Shown: piece by piece, positions 32,515 through 43,896 of the stretch
How the letters are laid out: each line of letters opens with the position of its first letter
Position numbering within the stretch: position 1 is the first letter of the stretch
NCBI GenBank assembly: GCA_030015575.1
Contig: CM057338.1
Span: 308,515,827 to 308,579,826, forward strand
Direction: 5' to 3'
Source: Agapanthus africanus
Lineage: Eukaryota > Streptophyta > Magnoliopsida > Asparagales > Amaryllidaceae
DNA: 64,000 bases
Made by a program: the position numbers and the translations under genes
Notes under the pieces: model-generated
Databases searched by the model: none
Seen by the model: only the letters and a program-made list of their open reading frames with translations
Told to the model about the DNA's origin: nothing

Positions 32515-33243
32515 ATGGCAGGTAAGGGTTCGCTTCCATCCTTGATATTGAGCTGGTCCTATCCTTACGGTATAGGTTCTCCTTGGCTCATGCTTTTGCG
32601 GTGGGGTTACCCTCCAGCCATCGGATAAAGCGAACTTGCTTTGTTGATACTGGTCTTCGACCCAGTCTTTGAAGGTGAAATAATCTTCAAGGGAATGACC
32701 TATTGCTCAGTGATAGGAGCAATAATCCGGGTAATGGACCTCGCTTATTTGTTCGGGGTGACAAAACTCCGAAAGTGTCATCATTCGATGCTTCATGATA
32801 AGGTTGAATATTTTCCTCGTCTTGTCTTGGAGGAAGAGTATTTACGGCCCATTTTCTTTATAAAGGACGGGTTCCAACTGAATTTTCCTCAATTGTGCGA
32901 CTTCTTAGATCCGCTTCGTTGTTTTCGAACGTTGTTTGCGCTCTTTGTCCTGTTTTGCCTTTATGTAGGGATTTTTCCTTTTTGTGAGGACATACCGCGA
33001 GCCGGGGATGGAGGGCATTCTAGTTTTCCTTTTCTACAGACTGCTGATTGAGGCGTTGTGTCTTGGCTTTTTCATAGATAGCCATTTTGCGGCTGAGGTT
33101 ATCTCAACTCCTTTGAAAAGCCTCCTCTATTAGCTTGTCTATTTGTTCTTCGAGCGATGGACTTAACGTTTTTAGAGCGTAATTTCGCTCTGTTTCAACG
33201 TCACGTCCATTCGGAAGAGCATTTTCCTCTTCTCAGGAGCTGT
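32515..33243 (-). other. Spacer between protease and RT with zinc-knuckle-like module
   Basis: At 32640-32735 the minus strand reads YCSYH, then FTFKDWVEDQYQQSKFALSD. This matches the gag module at 55310-55395 (YCFYH ... NWVEDQYQQGKFALSE), so the module is duplicated. Apparent plus-strand frames here are shadows. The remainder to 33243 shows no domain I recognise. Confidence 0.6.
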
Positions 33244-33978
33244 TTATGACGTGACAGCTGTGGAACTACTCCCATCTCCTGGATCGAACGTATCAGAGCC
33301 TGGTTGTCTCCATCTTCCCATTGGGCATCTTTCGCTGGGTCCCAGGAGTATCCCTGTTTGTTCGAGGGGTACACCTTGGCATCTTAACAGCCTTTTCAAT
33401 CCCTCCGCATAGTATCTTGGCTGATGGATTTGTTGAAGCCTGTCGAGTGCAAAATTGACACCGTGCCAGACTTCTTTCTCTACTCTGGTCTTCGTAGATT
33501 GATAAAAGAGGATCTCCTTTTCACCTCTTCGTCTGGGAGGCACGTAGAAAGTCTGTAGTTCATGTACGCTGTATGTATCGAGCGCATCAAGTTTCTTGTA
33601 ATGCCAAGGTGGAACCATTATGATTTGCAGGCTCTGATCTGCTTCGTCGAGGGTTTGCACTGGCGGGCGGATGGAGAACACTGCGTTGGCCTCGTCCTCA
33701 GAGTCGCTGCCAAAGGCTAAAATGGGAGTAGATGGTCTGGGCTTGTTGTCTTGGAGTTGCTTCGAGTAGACTATTTCTTCATCTTCCTCAGTATCGCTCC
33801 TAAAGATCGAGATAGTGGCGACGGACTTCTGTTTATCCTCCAGCTTATGACACCTTTCCGTATCTTCGAAGTTTGGTAGGAAGTACTTTGCGTCTTCATA
33901 TTTCCGTACTTCGTTTACCGAGAACGGGTTTTGCTCCCCCATGACGGTGTATTCCAAGCCGTTTTTGAAATACTTCAT
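33244..33978 (-). CDS. Protease-RT linker of main element, acidic
   Basis: 244 aa, in the pol direction. Acidic segments (RSDTEEDEEIVYSKQ, FGSDSEDEANAVFS) precede a basic one (VPPRRRGEKEILFYQS). Tat pol polyproteins have such a spacer. No catalytic motif is visible. Confidence 0.6.
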   Translation of the reverse strand: MKYFKNGLEYTVMGEQNPFSVNEVRKYEDAKYFLPNFEDTERCHKLEDKQKSVATISIFRSDTEEDEEIVYSKQLQDNKPRPSTPILAFGSDSEDEANAVFSIRPPVQTLDEADQSLQIIMVPPWHYKKLDALDTYSVHELQTFYVPPRRRGEKEILFYQSTKTRVEKEVWHGVNFALDRLQQIHQPRYYAEGLKRLLRCQGVPLEQTGILLGPSERCPMGRWRQPGSDTFDPGDGSSSTAVTS

Positions 33979-34647
33979 ATACTGATGTTGTGTAGAAGGG
34001 ATGACATTGTATTCATGTAATCAAGGCCTGCCGAGCAGAGCGTTATAGCAAGTCTTAGTGTCAATGATATGAAATTTGATGTCAGTGACAAGCAGCCTAA
34101 AGCGTAGCATCAATATTACAGACCCGAGCGTCCGTGACGACTGTGAGTCGAACCCGGAGAAGGTAATTTTATCTCGGGCCAAGTGCTAAACGTTCATGCA
34201 AATCTCCTTCAGTATTTTCACGTTGAGAAGGTTGATGGAGGATCCGTCGTCGACAAGGATTTTCCCTATCTTGATGTTGTGGTAGTACCCAGTGACGTAT
34301 AACGGGCGATTATGTTCGCACATACCAAATAGGAGATCTTCATCGCTGAATGTAATGTCAGCCGTTTGGACCTCTGCCAGCTCGTCTTTCATCTTCTCTT
34401 CTGGGAGGAAAGCTCGGAACTGATCGGGTTCTTGTACTGCCTCGATCAGAGAATCTCGTGCCTTTTTGGATAGGAGGAGATCATCCAATATGCTCAGTTG
34501 TGAGGGTATTTTCCTCAGATGTGTCAGGACATTGTAATCCACCTTGTTTTTCCTAGGTGGGTCCCTGGCTGCGAGCTCTTTGACAACTCCATCGTCGAGG
34601 GCAATTTCCTCAGGGAATATTTCTTTCCCTTTGTCTTTTTTGCTCAA
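33979..34647 (-). pseudogene. Aspartic protease of main Tat element
   Basis: The open part 34647-34186 (153 aa) starts MSKKDKGKEIFPEEIA and has the active-site loop KILVDDGSSINLL at residues 130-141 (Asp-Gly-Ser core). Downstream to about 33980 come DIKFHIIDTKTCYNALLGRP and LHEYNVIPS, the protease C-terminal signature, separated by stops. It processes the polyprotein. Confidence 0.82.
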
Positions 34648-34998
34648 ACTTATGTTTGTAGGTCCGAGGTTCTTTTCAGGCAGCGTGCGGCTACGCAGCT
34701 AAATATTTTTGCAGCTCTTCTCATCCTCTTCTTTTTCGGAGGTGGAGTCTTTGAAGAGAGGGCTGGGGGGTATTTTATCCTCAGAATCTCTCCCGAAAGT
34801 AAGAACTTAGGGTTTTTCACTTTCCGAACTGGTATCAACCATATTATAGTTGCCAGTCATTTCTTCGTGCGCATTTGTCACACTCTTTTGCTGTCAACGA
34901 GTTTCGCACTTCATCCACTTGAAGAGTTTTTGATGGGCAACATATACTTGCCACCACTTCTTGAAGGCACTGCACTCTTTGGTAGGATGGATAACCCT
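34648..34998 (-). other. gag-pol spacer of main element, interrupted by copia A
   Basis: Next to the copia A boundary the minus strand reads RVIHPTKECSAFKKWW, a third copy of the zinc-knuckle-like module. Its first residues lie on the far side of the insertion (54382-54400). The rest has no recognised domain. Confidence 0.55.
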
Positions 34999-35003
34999 CC
35001 GAT

Positions 35004-37209
35004 TGTAGGTTTCCCATCGACGACAGAAAGGTTTCGGGAGGCATCGTCCATGCCATTTTCAAAAATTTGCTGTTTCAAGGAACTCTAAACTAGAATCGTT
35101 AACTAGAATATTATACGGAAATAAAAGTAAACCTTTTTACATCTAAGTGAAACAGAAATACAACCTTTGTAGATCGGTCCTTCACTTAAATAGCTCCTTG
35201 TAGTAGTTCCTTCACTGCGATCGTCGAACTCCTGGACTCTTGCATGGCTTCATGAGGTGACAAGAGCGATCTTGTTTGAAGTCTTCGAGGCCGAAGATGA
35301 TCTACGTCGAGAGGATACTAGCTCAAGCTACTACTTCACTAACTAAAGAATTAGTGAAGCTAACACTCTATATTAAAGTACTAATTTAGTAGAGGATGTT
35401 GAAATAGGAAGTGGGCTCACTTTAGAATTATTTTTCTCACAATACTTTCTCACTTTTATCAAACCCTAGAGAGCTTTTTTGGGCTGAGGAAGAAGATGAA
35501 GAAATGAGAAGAGAATGAAATGATCAAGTGAGAGAATAAACCATGGGTGAGTGTGTATCATATACTAACTCATGTAGAGACATAACCATGGCTAATTAAA
35601 ATGGTTAGGTTAATAAATATCTAAAATAAAACAAAACTAGTGGACTTGGTCAAATGCACTCACAAGCTTCTACAAGCTTCATGCATTTGATTTAGTTTCC
35701 ACTAATTTGGATTTATCTTAAATATTAAAACCCCACAATTATAATTGGTATGGTGTATGTCTCATAAACCCATGTATTGTGTATCAAAAACCATGACACA
35801 CATAAATAAACAATGCACATCAATATATATCACATATATATTGCATGTACACATAAGTGAGAAAAGAATGCTTAAGTGAGCCAATGTTAGTTACTGTAAA
35901 TTAGTATATCAAATATACAATTATACACTAAATTATCAAATCAACACTTGATTTAATAATCCGGCAATATCTCATATAACCGACTAATACTAAATGTACC
36001 AACTTATCGAATCAATACTTGATTCGATAACCCGGCTATATCACATACAACCGACCGATACAAAAGTCGTGAGAATAGAATACGGTATCACATACATGCA
36101 TTATTCTCGGTCCCGCACATATCACATATGTGCTCCTATTTCGTTTTGCCTGAACCAGTAAAACCTCTATGTAGGACTCTAAAGACTCGTTAATACGCCG
36201 GCAGTAGGTGATGATCACATCAAGCACCCACAAGCCGTCAGCGGTACTAGCTGGATGTAACGGCTACCCGGGTATTGAGTGATCAGAAGATCAGCAAGAA
36301 AGCCCGGTCCAACTTCTGCAAAAGCCTGACGGTAACACTTGCTGTACAGTCCGGTCTCCTCGTCTGATATGTCGCATATCAAGTCTACGGGTGGTAAACG
36401 TCAGACCCCAATAACCGTTAAGTCATGCCGATATGAGGCTCATAACGGGTCGATAAACTACTGGTAACACTTACTGGTAAATCTCTAAATCAGCCCTGGC
36501 CAGGGACTTCCCTGTTATGGCCAATCGTGCACAGCGCAACATCAACTCTCAATACCGGGAGGAACGAAACCCCTCCTATCGCTCATTGCCTCCATGTGAC
36601 TCGGGACTGTACCCAAAAACCACCATTTTGCACGCCTTCTTGGATGTGGTAAGGTGGAAATCAAAGCACAGTGAGAATCACACAAGACTCTATGACGATC
36701 TCGGGTCTACAGACTAACTTGTACCAGTGTCACCAGAGAACTGCCATCTGACGTGGGGTATAATACCATCTGGGAGTTCTCGGCGAGTCCGTCCAGTGTA
36801 CCCAGTCTCCACTGACCACCCATATATCATTTCTGATGTCAAACACCAATGGATATAGGATCATCCATCGCTCATCTACATGGGTCGAGAAGCTATACGT
36901 TAGTCTACTCTGGTATATCGATGCCCCGTCTCGATACACCCACGACTAGAGACATTAAAAGATGAACTTTTGGACTACCATGGCCCCACTAGTATGATCT
37001 GCATCATAATCCTGGTAGTCAAGTATACATTCTAAGGGCTTTACCAACATGTAACAGAGAGACAATCAGTGTACATGTTAAGATAAAGAGTAACCGGATA
37101 GCATACTATCATGTCGAGCAAGAAAGTCCTCCCTATATATGTCTAAGCATCTACTGCAATATACATCTCATGTACAGTAATGGCCTCTAGGGCATACATA
37201 TAACTAACA
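35004..37209 (-). mobile_element. Copia A 3' LTR
   Basis: 2206 bp, closely similar to 52173-54376. Short plus-strand frames inside (for example near 36517) are present in both copies but have no protein features. Confidence 0.92.
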
Positions 37210-37225
37210 ATCTCCCACTTGCACT
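37210..37225 (-). promoter_or_regulatory. Copia A polypurine tract
   Basis: On the minus strand GTGCAAGTGGGAGAT precedes the LTR TG, the standard copia plus-strand primer context. Confidence 0.9.
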
Positions 37226-40141
37226 AGGGCCATCATATAGCAGTGGTTGTAGTATCTCATACTCAACCATCCCATAAAATTCTCTCTCTGGGAAAAGGCC
37301 TTTGTGAGTGGATCCGCCGTATTGTCCTCTTAGTCTACTCTCCTAACCTCGATCCCTTGGAGATCAACCATCTCCATGATCAGGTGATACTGCCTTAGAA
37401 TATATCTGGATCACTGATGGAACGGGGGTTCCTAGGCCTAAGCCACGACTCCATTATCACATAATGGTAGGAACGAAGTTCATCTTATGAACTAATATAA
37501 CCCAGACTGCCTCTTTGGTAGTATCTTTGGTAGATCTAGCCTTTATCATCTAGTTTGCCACGGTATTTATCTTGGAACTCTTCCAACATACCGTCCCTCC
37601 ACTGAGGGTAAAGACAATGCATGTGACTGACATTCCGTCGACCTTACCATCCTGGAAGCTATCCAGTGATTCTCCCCAGGATCGATTGATACCATCTCAC
37701 TACACCTAGTGAGAATCCTAACATCCACTTAGATCTATCTCATAGATCCAAAACCCAGGATCTATGAGGTATCACCTTGATCCTATATGGAGAATCCTTG
37801 TGATAAAAGGAGATTGACCGAGCGTAGCATAGGAAACTCCTTTCCTATTAAGAACATGCCATCCACGTATAATACGAGGATCACCACCATACTCCCTACT
37901 ACCTTATTGTATATACGAGGTTCATCTACCATTTTGATGAAGTCAAACGCTTTAACTACCACATCAAAACAGATGTTCCAACTCCGCGATGCCTGCTTTA
38001 ACCCGTAAAGCAACTTGCACACGTTTCCGCTACTCCCACTGTCTATGAAATCCTCTGGTTGTGTACTTACATACGCTCTCTTCTAAATCATTATTTAGAA
38101 AAGCAGTCATGATACCCAACCGCCAGATATCGTAGTCATGGTATGTAGCAATGGCAAGTAGGATCCGGATGGACTTAAGCATAGACACCAGAAAAGGTTT
38201 CATCATTATCCACACTTGGTCGATGATGAGACCCTTTTGCAACAAGTCTTATCTTTGAAAGTCTCAACCTTTCCATATACACCAAGTAATCTTCTTAAGA
38301 TATACTTGCTCCTGATGGGGATATAACCCTTCAGATATAGAAACCAAAGTCCATACTTTGTTTGTGTAAATGGATTCCATCTCAGATCGCTTAGCATCCA
38401 GCTATTCTTACAGAGTCCCCACTCTTGATGGCCTGCTCGAAACTACTTGGGTCATCATCTCATGATGTAATCCTCGCTCCCACTGTCATTGAGAAAACCG
38501 AAGTATCTCTCAGGCGGATGAAGAACCTTACCAGATTGGCGGAGAGACCGAGGTTCATCGGGAGCTATTGAATCCTCCGGTTCTACTAAATCGTTAGCTG
38601 TAGTTTGTATAGCTGGAACTCCTTCTACTTCTACCTCATGACCACTAATTTCTTCACAAGAAATTCCCTTTCCAAAAGGTGGCATGCTGAGAAATAAAAC
38701 ACCTTTTGTTCCTCGGTGTGGTAGAAGATATTCCCTTGCGAACGCTTGGGATATCCAACAAGCTTCCACAGATTTGACTTTGCCTCTAGCTTGTCCAAAT
38801 TTTGCTTTTAGACATAGGCCGGACAACCCCAAATATTAACTTATTTAAGAGATGGGCTCTTCCCATACCTTATCACATATGGAGTGGTAGGCACCTGATT
38901 TGGCTGGAACCCTATTCAATAGGTATGTAACTTCTCAAGTGCATAACTCCCTAAAAGGAAATAGGCTACTCAGTAATAATCATCATAGAGCGCACCATAT
39001 CTCATAGGGTACGATTGCTCTGCCTCGATACATCGATGTGCTATGGTGTATACGGAGGAGTAATACTGAGAGAGAATCTCATTCTCCTTTAGAATAGTCC
39101 AGGAATTGCATGCTCAAGTATTCTCCTCCCTGATCACATCAAAGGTCATAATACTTATACCCGTTTTGGCTCTCTACTTCTAACTTATATTCTTTGAATT
39201 TCTCAAATGCTTTATACTTGTGTTACAACATGAACATATGTCTGAATCTTGAGAGATCATCAGTGAATGTAATGAAGTATAAAGAACCAGTCCTGTCATG
39301 TATAGACAGGGGACCTACATATATCATCATGTATCAATCTTAAGAGTTCATTAACTCTTTCTCTGTTTCCAATAAACGGAGCTATGGTCATCTTATCTTT
39401 GTGACATGACTGGCAAGTTTCATAAGATGTAAATTCAAACTGATTTAAATATGCATCTTAATGTAACTTAGCTAGTCAGGTCGCATTGATATGACCTAGT
39501 CTACAATGCCTCAAGAAGGATTCGTTCATTTCCGAACTCTTCCCATTGTGTGTGTTCTGTACGTTAAGAACCGTGGTTTGATTTAGAACGTATATACTTT
39601 TAGATAACGTGCCTGAACCGATCAACTCTTGATATAGGAAATGTTCAAAATATTATCCAACAATACAAAATTATATCCTTCTTTACGAAATAAAGAGACA
39701 GATATGATGTTGTATATCAGGTTCGGTTTCTAATAACATTCATTCAGAATTAATGTACTTGATAATACAGGGTGATAACTGCTAACAACTTGGCTGCAAA
39801 AATTGCACCGTTTCCAACTCTTGAAACTTATCACCCGTTCTCAGTGCTCTACCTATCTGTAGCCCATTTAACTGCTTACATTTGCGGGATCCTGATCCGG
39901 TATCACATACCCAGGACGTAGAGGATACTGAGAAACACTTCTCGGTAATGAACATACCCGAAGAAGATGCATCTTCATGCACTTTCTTCGTTTGGGCGGC
40001 ATGGGAATTTTGGTAATCCCCTATTTTCTGCTCAGTCTTATAACAATTATAAGTTAGAGCGGGACCAACGTTCCCTAGCTCAGTATAACATGCGGGTTCG
40101 ATCAATACATCCATATTATTATCATGATTAAAGCATGACAT
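37226..40141 (-). pseudogene. Copia A pol remnants (protease, integrase, RT, RNase H)
   Basis: Protease: 40141-39782 ends with TSWVCDTGSGSRKCKQLNGL (active-site DTG). Integrase core, 39780-38840, is heavily stopped. The integrase-RT linker has LRQSGKVLHPPERYFGFL (38540). RT: AMLKSIRILLAIATY-like text (38170), VCKLLYGLKQASRSW (38010) and LVLYVDGMFLIG (37870), where YVDD has become YVDG. RNase H text toward 37226 is degraded. Replication-dead. Confidence 0.85.
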
Positions 40142-41303
40142 GGTCGCTACCTGGAGAGAGAGAAGAAAACACTCAGCGTGCGCTCTTGCAAGATTAGATT
40201 GGTTATTATTTTATCTAATCAGGATGGCTCCCACTGTTTTATCAAATTTTCCTCCAAACCCTAGAAGGAAAGACTAGCCGGGATTAATTACACCCTACAA
40301 TTTCGCCAATCTTTCATCCAGGCCAGTGCCGGTACTTTGAGGGAGGTTCCCCGTGCTTTCGCACGGACCTAATTAAAGTAAACCTCATTTTCCTAGGGAC
40401 GTAACCCCGTTGACACCTTTCTAGACACCTACTTGATCGGCTAATTGTAATGTGTAAAACTCTCCTAGGAGTAACTCTTACTCGCAGTGGGTATCGGGAT
40501 CCAACTATCTCATAGAAGGTATGCAATCTCATTGCAAATTTCAACACTTGAAATTCCCGATAATATTTTGGCCCTAACGATCTATGATCTTGACAAGGTC
40601 AATAAAGCATAGACCGTAAGTCAAGTTCAACCCGTCATTTCTTGATTGAAATAAACCCACCCGTACGACCTTTGACAAGGCCAACAAGGCCGTATGATTA
40701 TCCTAATCCAATCTGCATCATATGCATAAGCAGATAAGCACTAATTAGCTACCGCACACTATGCCTTGACAAGATCAACAAACGCAGTACGAATACTAAA
40801 TACTACTTATCTGAGATGACGGAGGGCTGCGACAGGTTTTTCTGAAAACCTATTGCGTAATGAACTTGATATCGTTGTAGAAACAAGTGATTTTGAAAAG
40901 GAGTGTTTTTTAGGTTTTTACTAGTTTCGCTAAAGAGGCCACTCCCGGTGAAGGGATCTCGGCTCTTTGCTCGTCGAATGAGGTGCAGGATATTTCACAA
41001 ATACCACCATGCAAAGCTAAAACTATAAAAGCAATCAAAAGACAAACCGAGTTTGTAGCATCTGCTAGTTTCGCTAAAGAGGTTACTCCCGGTGAAAGGA
41101 TCTTGGCTCTTTCCTTATCGAATAAGGTGCTGGATATTCTACAAGGAATACCGCTATGCAAAGCAAAAACTAGAGCTACCAGTTTTTAAAACAAGTTTCT
41201 ACAATATCATTAGGTTTCTATTCTTTCATTAATCTCATTAATGAAGTCCCATCATTTAAGTTACTTAAATATCACAGATAAATACAACATACGCTTATGC
41301 CAT
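40142..41303 (-). other. Copia A 5' internal region with repeats
   Basis: gag would be expected here but no gag domain is recognisable. Contents: three copies of a CTTGACAAGGTCAACAA-like word at 40590, 40670 and 40765, and a two-copy duplication of about 145 bp (40919-41050 and 41068-41180) starting TAGTTTCGCTAAAGAGG. Both sets carry small hairpins. Confidence 0.6.
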
Positions 41304-42740
41304 TGTTCATATCAGAATGTTGCATTATTATATCGCCCATTCTTAATCACATTACATATAAATAGGTGCTTTTGATCCATGTCTGCTAAATAGTTGCAGG
41401 TTACAGGTTATCAGATCGTTACAGTGAAATTCATGAAAAGTCGCCACAAATGTGAGACTACGACCAACAATAGATGAATCCGTATGATGCCGCCTACCAG
41501 TTCAAGGAACAAATAGAAAATCATTTAGACACTTTAATACACAAAGCAAAAGGGCAACACAAGATCCAAGACTTCAACACGGAGCTCAAGGCAAAAGTCC
41601 ACATCATTCTGCACTGTTGGAAATCTGGAAGGAGATTGAAGAGATTATGAGAAACCAAGTGAAGAAAACAGAAGATAAAAACAACATGAAGAAACCCTGA
41701 AGAAATGGGCCCATGAACATACCAAATGGCCGCGGAACCGCGGCCAAACAGGCACTTCTGCCGCGGTTCCGCGGCCGTGCAGTTCACGTGTCGGTGGCAG
41801 TGTCGGTGCTTTGACTCGGCTCTCTTGGGGTATTTTTGTAATTTTGTGTATGGATCAAAATGTAAACCTAGGGTTCTCCTATCTACAAATAGGAGAGCTC
41901 AAAGCCAAATTAAGAGTGCCTCTTTTAGGGTGCCTTTCTTAGGATGCCCCTATTTAGTTTTTACTTTTTTTAATTTCTAAATTTAAATTCCATTGTAATG
42001 TGTTGTTGAGAGGACATCAATAAAGTAAGTTTTCATTTTATCTTGCATTCTTTTTTTTTATCTGCAATTTATTACCTGCAATTTTTTTATCTGTTCTTTT
42101 ATTATCTGCAATTAGGATTATTAAAAACACAAACAAAAAACTTTGTTTTCTTTTCTTTATAATGAGTGAGTAATTCATCGGTTGTTAGGGTAGGAGAGGG
42201 AAGGTTTGAGAGAAGGAAATCTCTCTCACTCCTTTCTTTGCCCAAATAATTTTAAAATACGGACTCCCTTTAAATCAACCATAATCCGCTCACTACGGCA
42301 CCCTATCCTACATGATAGTGGTGATTCCCTAGTTAGACCGGTTGTGGTTGAATTAACCGGAGGTTAGGGATAAGAGCCAAGAACGGACGGACAAGGACCA
42401 AAAGGAAAAAACTAAGTTTCTTCCTAGTCGTGCTAATCCCCGTTGTTGACTATTTTCCTGACACCTATATTCTTAACTTGGGTATTGAAAGAAGTGAGAT
42501 GAATCCCTATTTCGAACTAACCTAATCCTAACCCTTGCAAGACTTTATATCAATTTATTCGCATTCTTAGATCTTAAAACAAAACCTACCAAAGTTAGGA
42601 CTTAACTCGTTAGAACTTAAAGAAGAGGACACTATTTCCTTGTGGATCGACTCGTACTCAACCGGCTAGCTACCAAGAGACACCATCTTGATTGCGGTAT
42701 TCTTAAATTTTTAAATACATACGAAAACAGCTAACAATCA
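41304..42740 (+). mobile_element. 5' LTR of the non-autonomous element
   Basis: 1437 bp. GC palindrome pair at 41729-41775. TATA region at 41880-41895 reads TCTACAAATAGGAG, where the 3' LTR has TCTATAAATA, so this promoter TATA carries a T-to-C change. PolyA-type AATAAAG near 42020. The conserved LTR end includes TTGTGGATCGACTCGTACTC. Confidence 0.92.
41729..41775 (+). promoter_or_regulatory. Paired GC palindromes, 5' LTR
   Basis: GCCGCGGAACCGCGGC (41729) and GCCGCGGTTCCGCGGC (41760), 31 bp apart and reverse complements of each other, about 105 bp upstream of the TATA region. Confidence 0.85.
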
Positions 42741-42742
42741 AA

Positions 42743-42759
42743 TGGCGCCGTTGCCGGGG
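42743..42759 (+). promoter_or_regulatory. Primer-binding site of the non-autonomous element
   Basis: TGGCGCCGTTGCCGGGG, 2 nt after the 5' LTR. Known: this is the standard Athila/Tat-type primer site. Confidence 0.92.
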
Positions 42760-42760
42760 A

Positions 42761-43896
42761 GACGGTAGTCTCTTTCTTTGTGTAATTTCGGGTTAATTAA
42801 AAAAAATTTAAAATTATAAAAATTGAAAAAAATTTAAAACAAAAAAAATAAAAATAAAAATAAAAATCATCTTGTTATTTTTGAAAGGTTTTTGTGAAAG
42901 TGTGCAGGATTGGAGCAAACTCTATTTCAAATCTGGAGCAAATTCAGTGAACAAATCAATATACAGGGGATCTAAACAGAAAGAGGAAAACCAACTCAGC
43001 ACAAGGAACAAATTTGACGACGTCAACCTTCAGAATAGCAGTGGAACCGCGGCACAAGTGCATGTTTGACTGCGGAACCGCGGTCAACTGCTGACGTCAG
43101 CAGTTGAATTTCTCTATAAGTATCTCCTTTCTCCTCTCATCTGCTCTGCACTCCACTGAAAAATTTGCAGGGTTCTTTGCACAGCAACCTCTTCTCCCTC
43201 TCCAATAAATTGTTATTGTGTAGGATTCTTTGCGTTGCCAAATAATAAAAAATTTGCAAGTGTTTTAGATTTTTGGTGTGTTAACTGCTTTGCATAATTA
43301 ATACGGAATCTAAGGGGCTATAATATCAATCAAGATTGGGTGGGGATTTCATTACTCTTGCTAAGACCCCAAAAATCACTAAAAGCATATGCATCACCCT
43401 TGAGTTAATTAAAAAATATCTAGACTCAGCTAATTAAGGACTGTCGCGCTCATTAAGACAGAGGAAGGTTGTGGGCATTCAGTCGTTTATCTAAACCTGA
43501 CTTTATGGTGCTTAGGCTAGATAAGCGAGTAAGGTAACTTTAAAAGGCCCGTCTCACGGTGATTCGTGAGCGGAACCCTCCTTTCTTCATTTGTGCTTAC
43601 CTGGCCACAATTGGCGGTGAAGAGGTGATTTGAGGGATATCTCACAACTTGTCATTTTGAAACAGTTAGGAGCAGTCTAGTTGACTTAGGAGACCCTAGC
43701 TCTAGATTTGATTGTGCATGTTTAAACTGTGGTTGTTTGAAATTGAGTTGTAGTTCCGTATAAATTTTTGCAAAACTCTTTCTAAAAAAAACACTTTCAA
43801 AAATTTCAAAACTCCAAAAAAAAACAATTTTTTTTCAAATATAATTTTTTTTAAAAAAAATCATATTCTTTTTCTTCTCCTTTCACTCATCACATC
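42761..43896 (+). other. Leader region with second promoter-like block
   Basis: Contains a GC palindrome pair (43038-43084), then CTGACGTCAGCAG (43089) and TCTATAAGTA (about 43113), an arrangement like that of the LTR promoter. The rest is AT-rich with long A runs before the ATG at 43897. Confidence 0.6.
43038..43084 (-). promoter_or_regulatory. Paired GC palindromes in leader, inverted
   Basis: GCAGTGGAACCGCGGC (43038) and ACTGCGGAACCGCGGT (43069), 31 bp apart. The spacer (CAAGTGCATGTTTG) is close to the reverse complement of the LTR spacer (CAAACAGGCACTT), so this copy faces the other way. Confidence 0.7.

Noticed and set aside
32641-33051. Plus-strand open frame of 136 codons
   Set aside because: It is the opposite strand of the main element gag-pol spacer; the minus strand carries recognisable module sequence here.
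34519-35088. Plus-strand open frame of 189 codons
   Set aside because: It is antisense to the protease region and runs across the copia A boundary.
36517-36717. Small plus-strand frame conserved at 53684
   Set aside because: It is conserved only because it lies in the two copies of one LTR; there is no independent sign of coding.
40587-40790. tRNA-like hairpins
   Set aside because: There is no cloverleaf, T-loop or anticodon arm; only single small stems.
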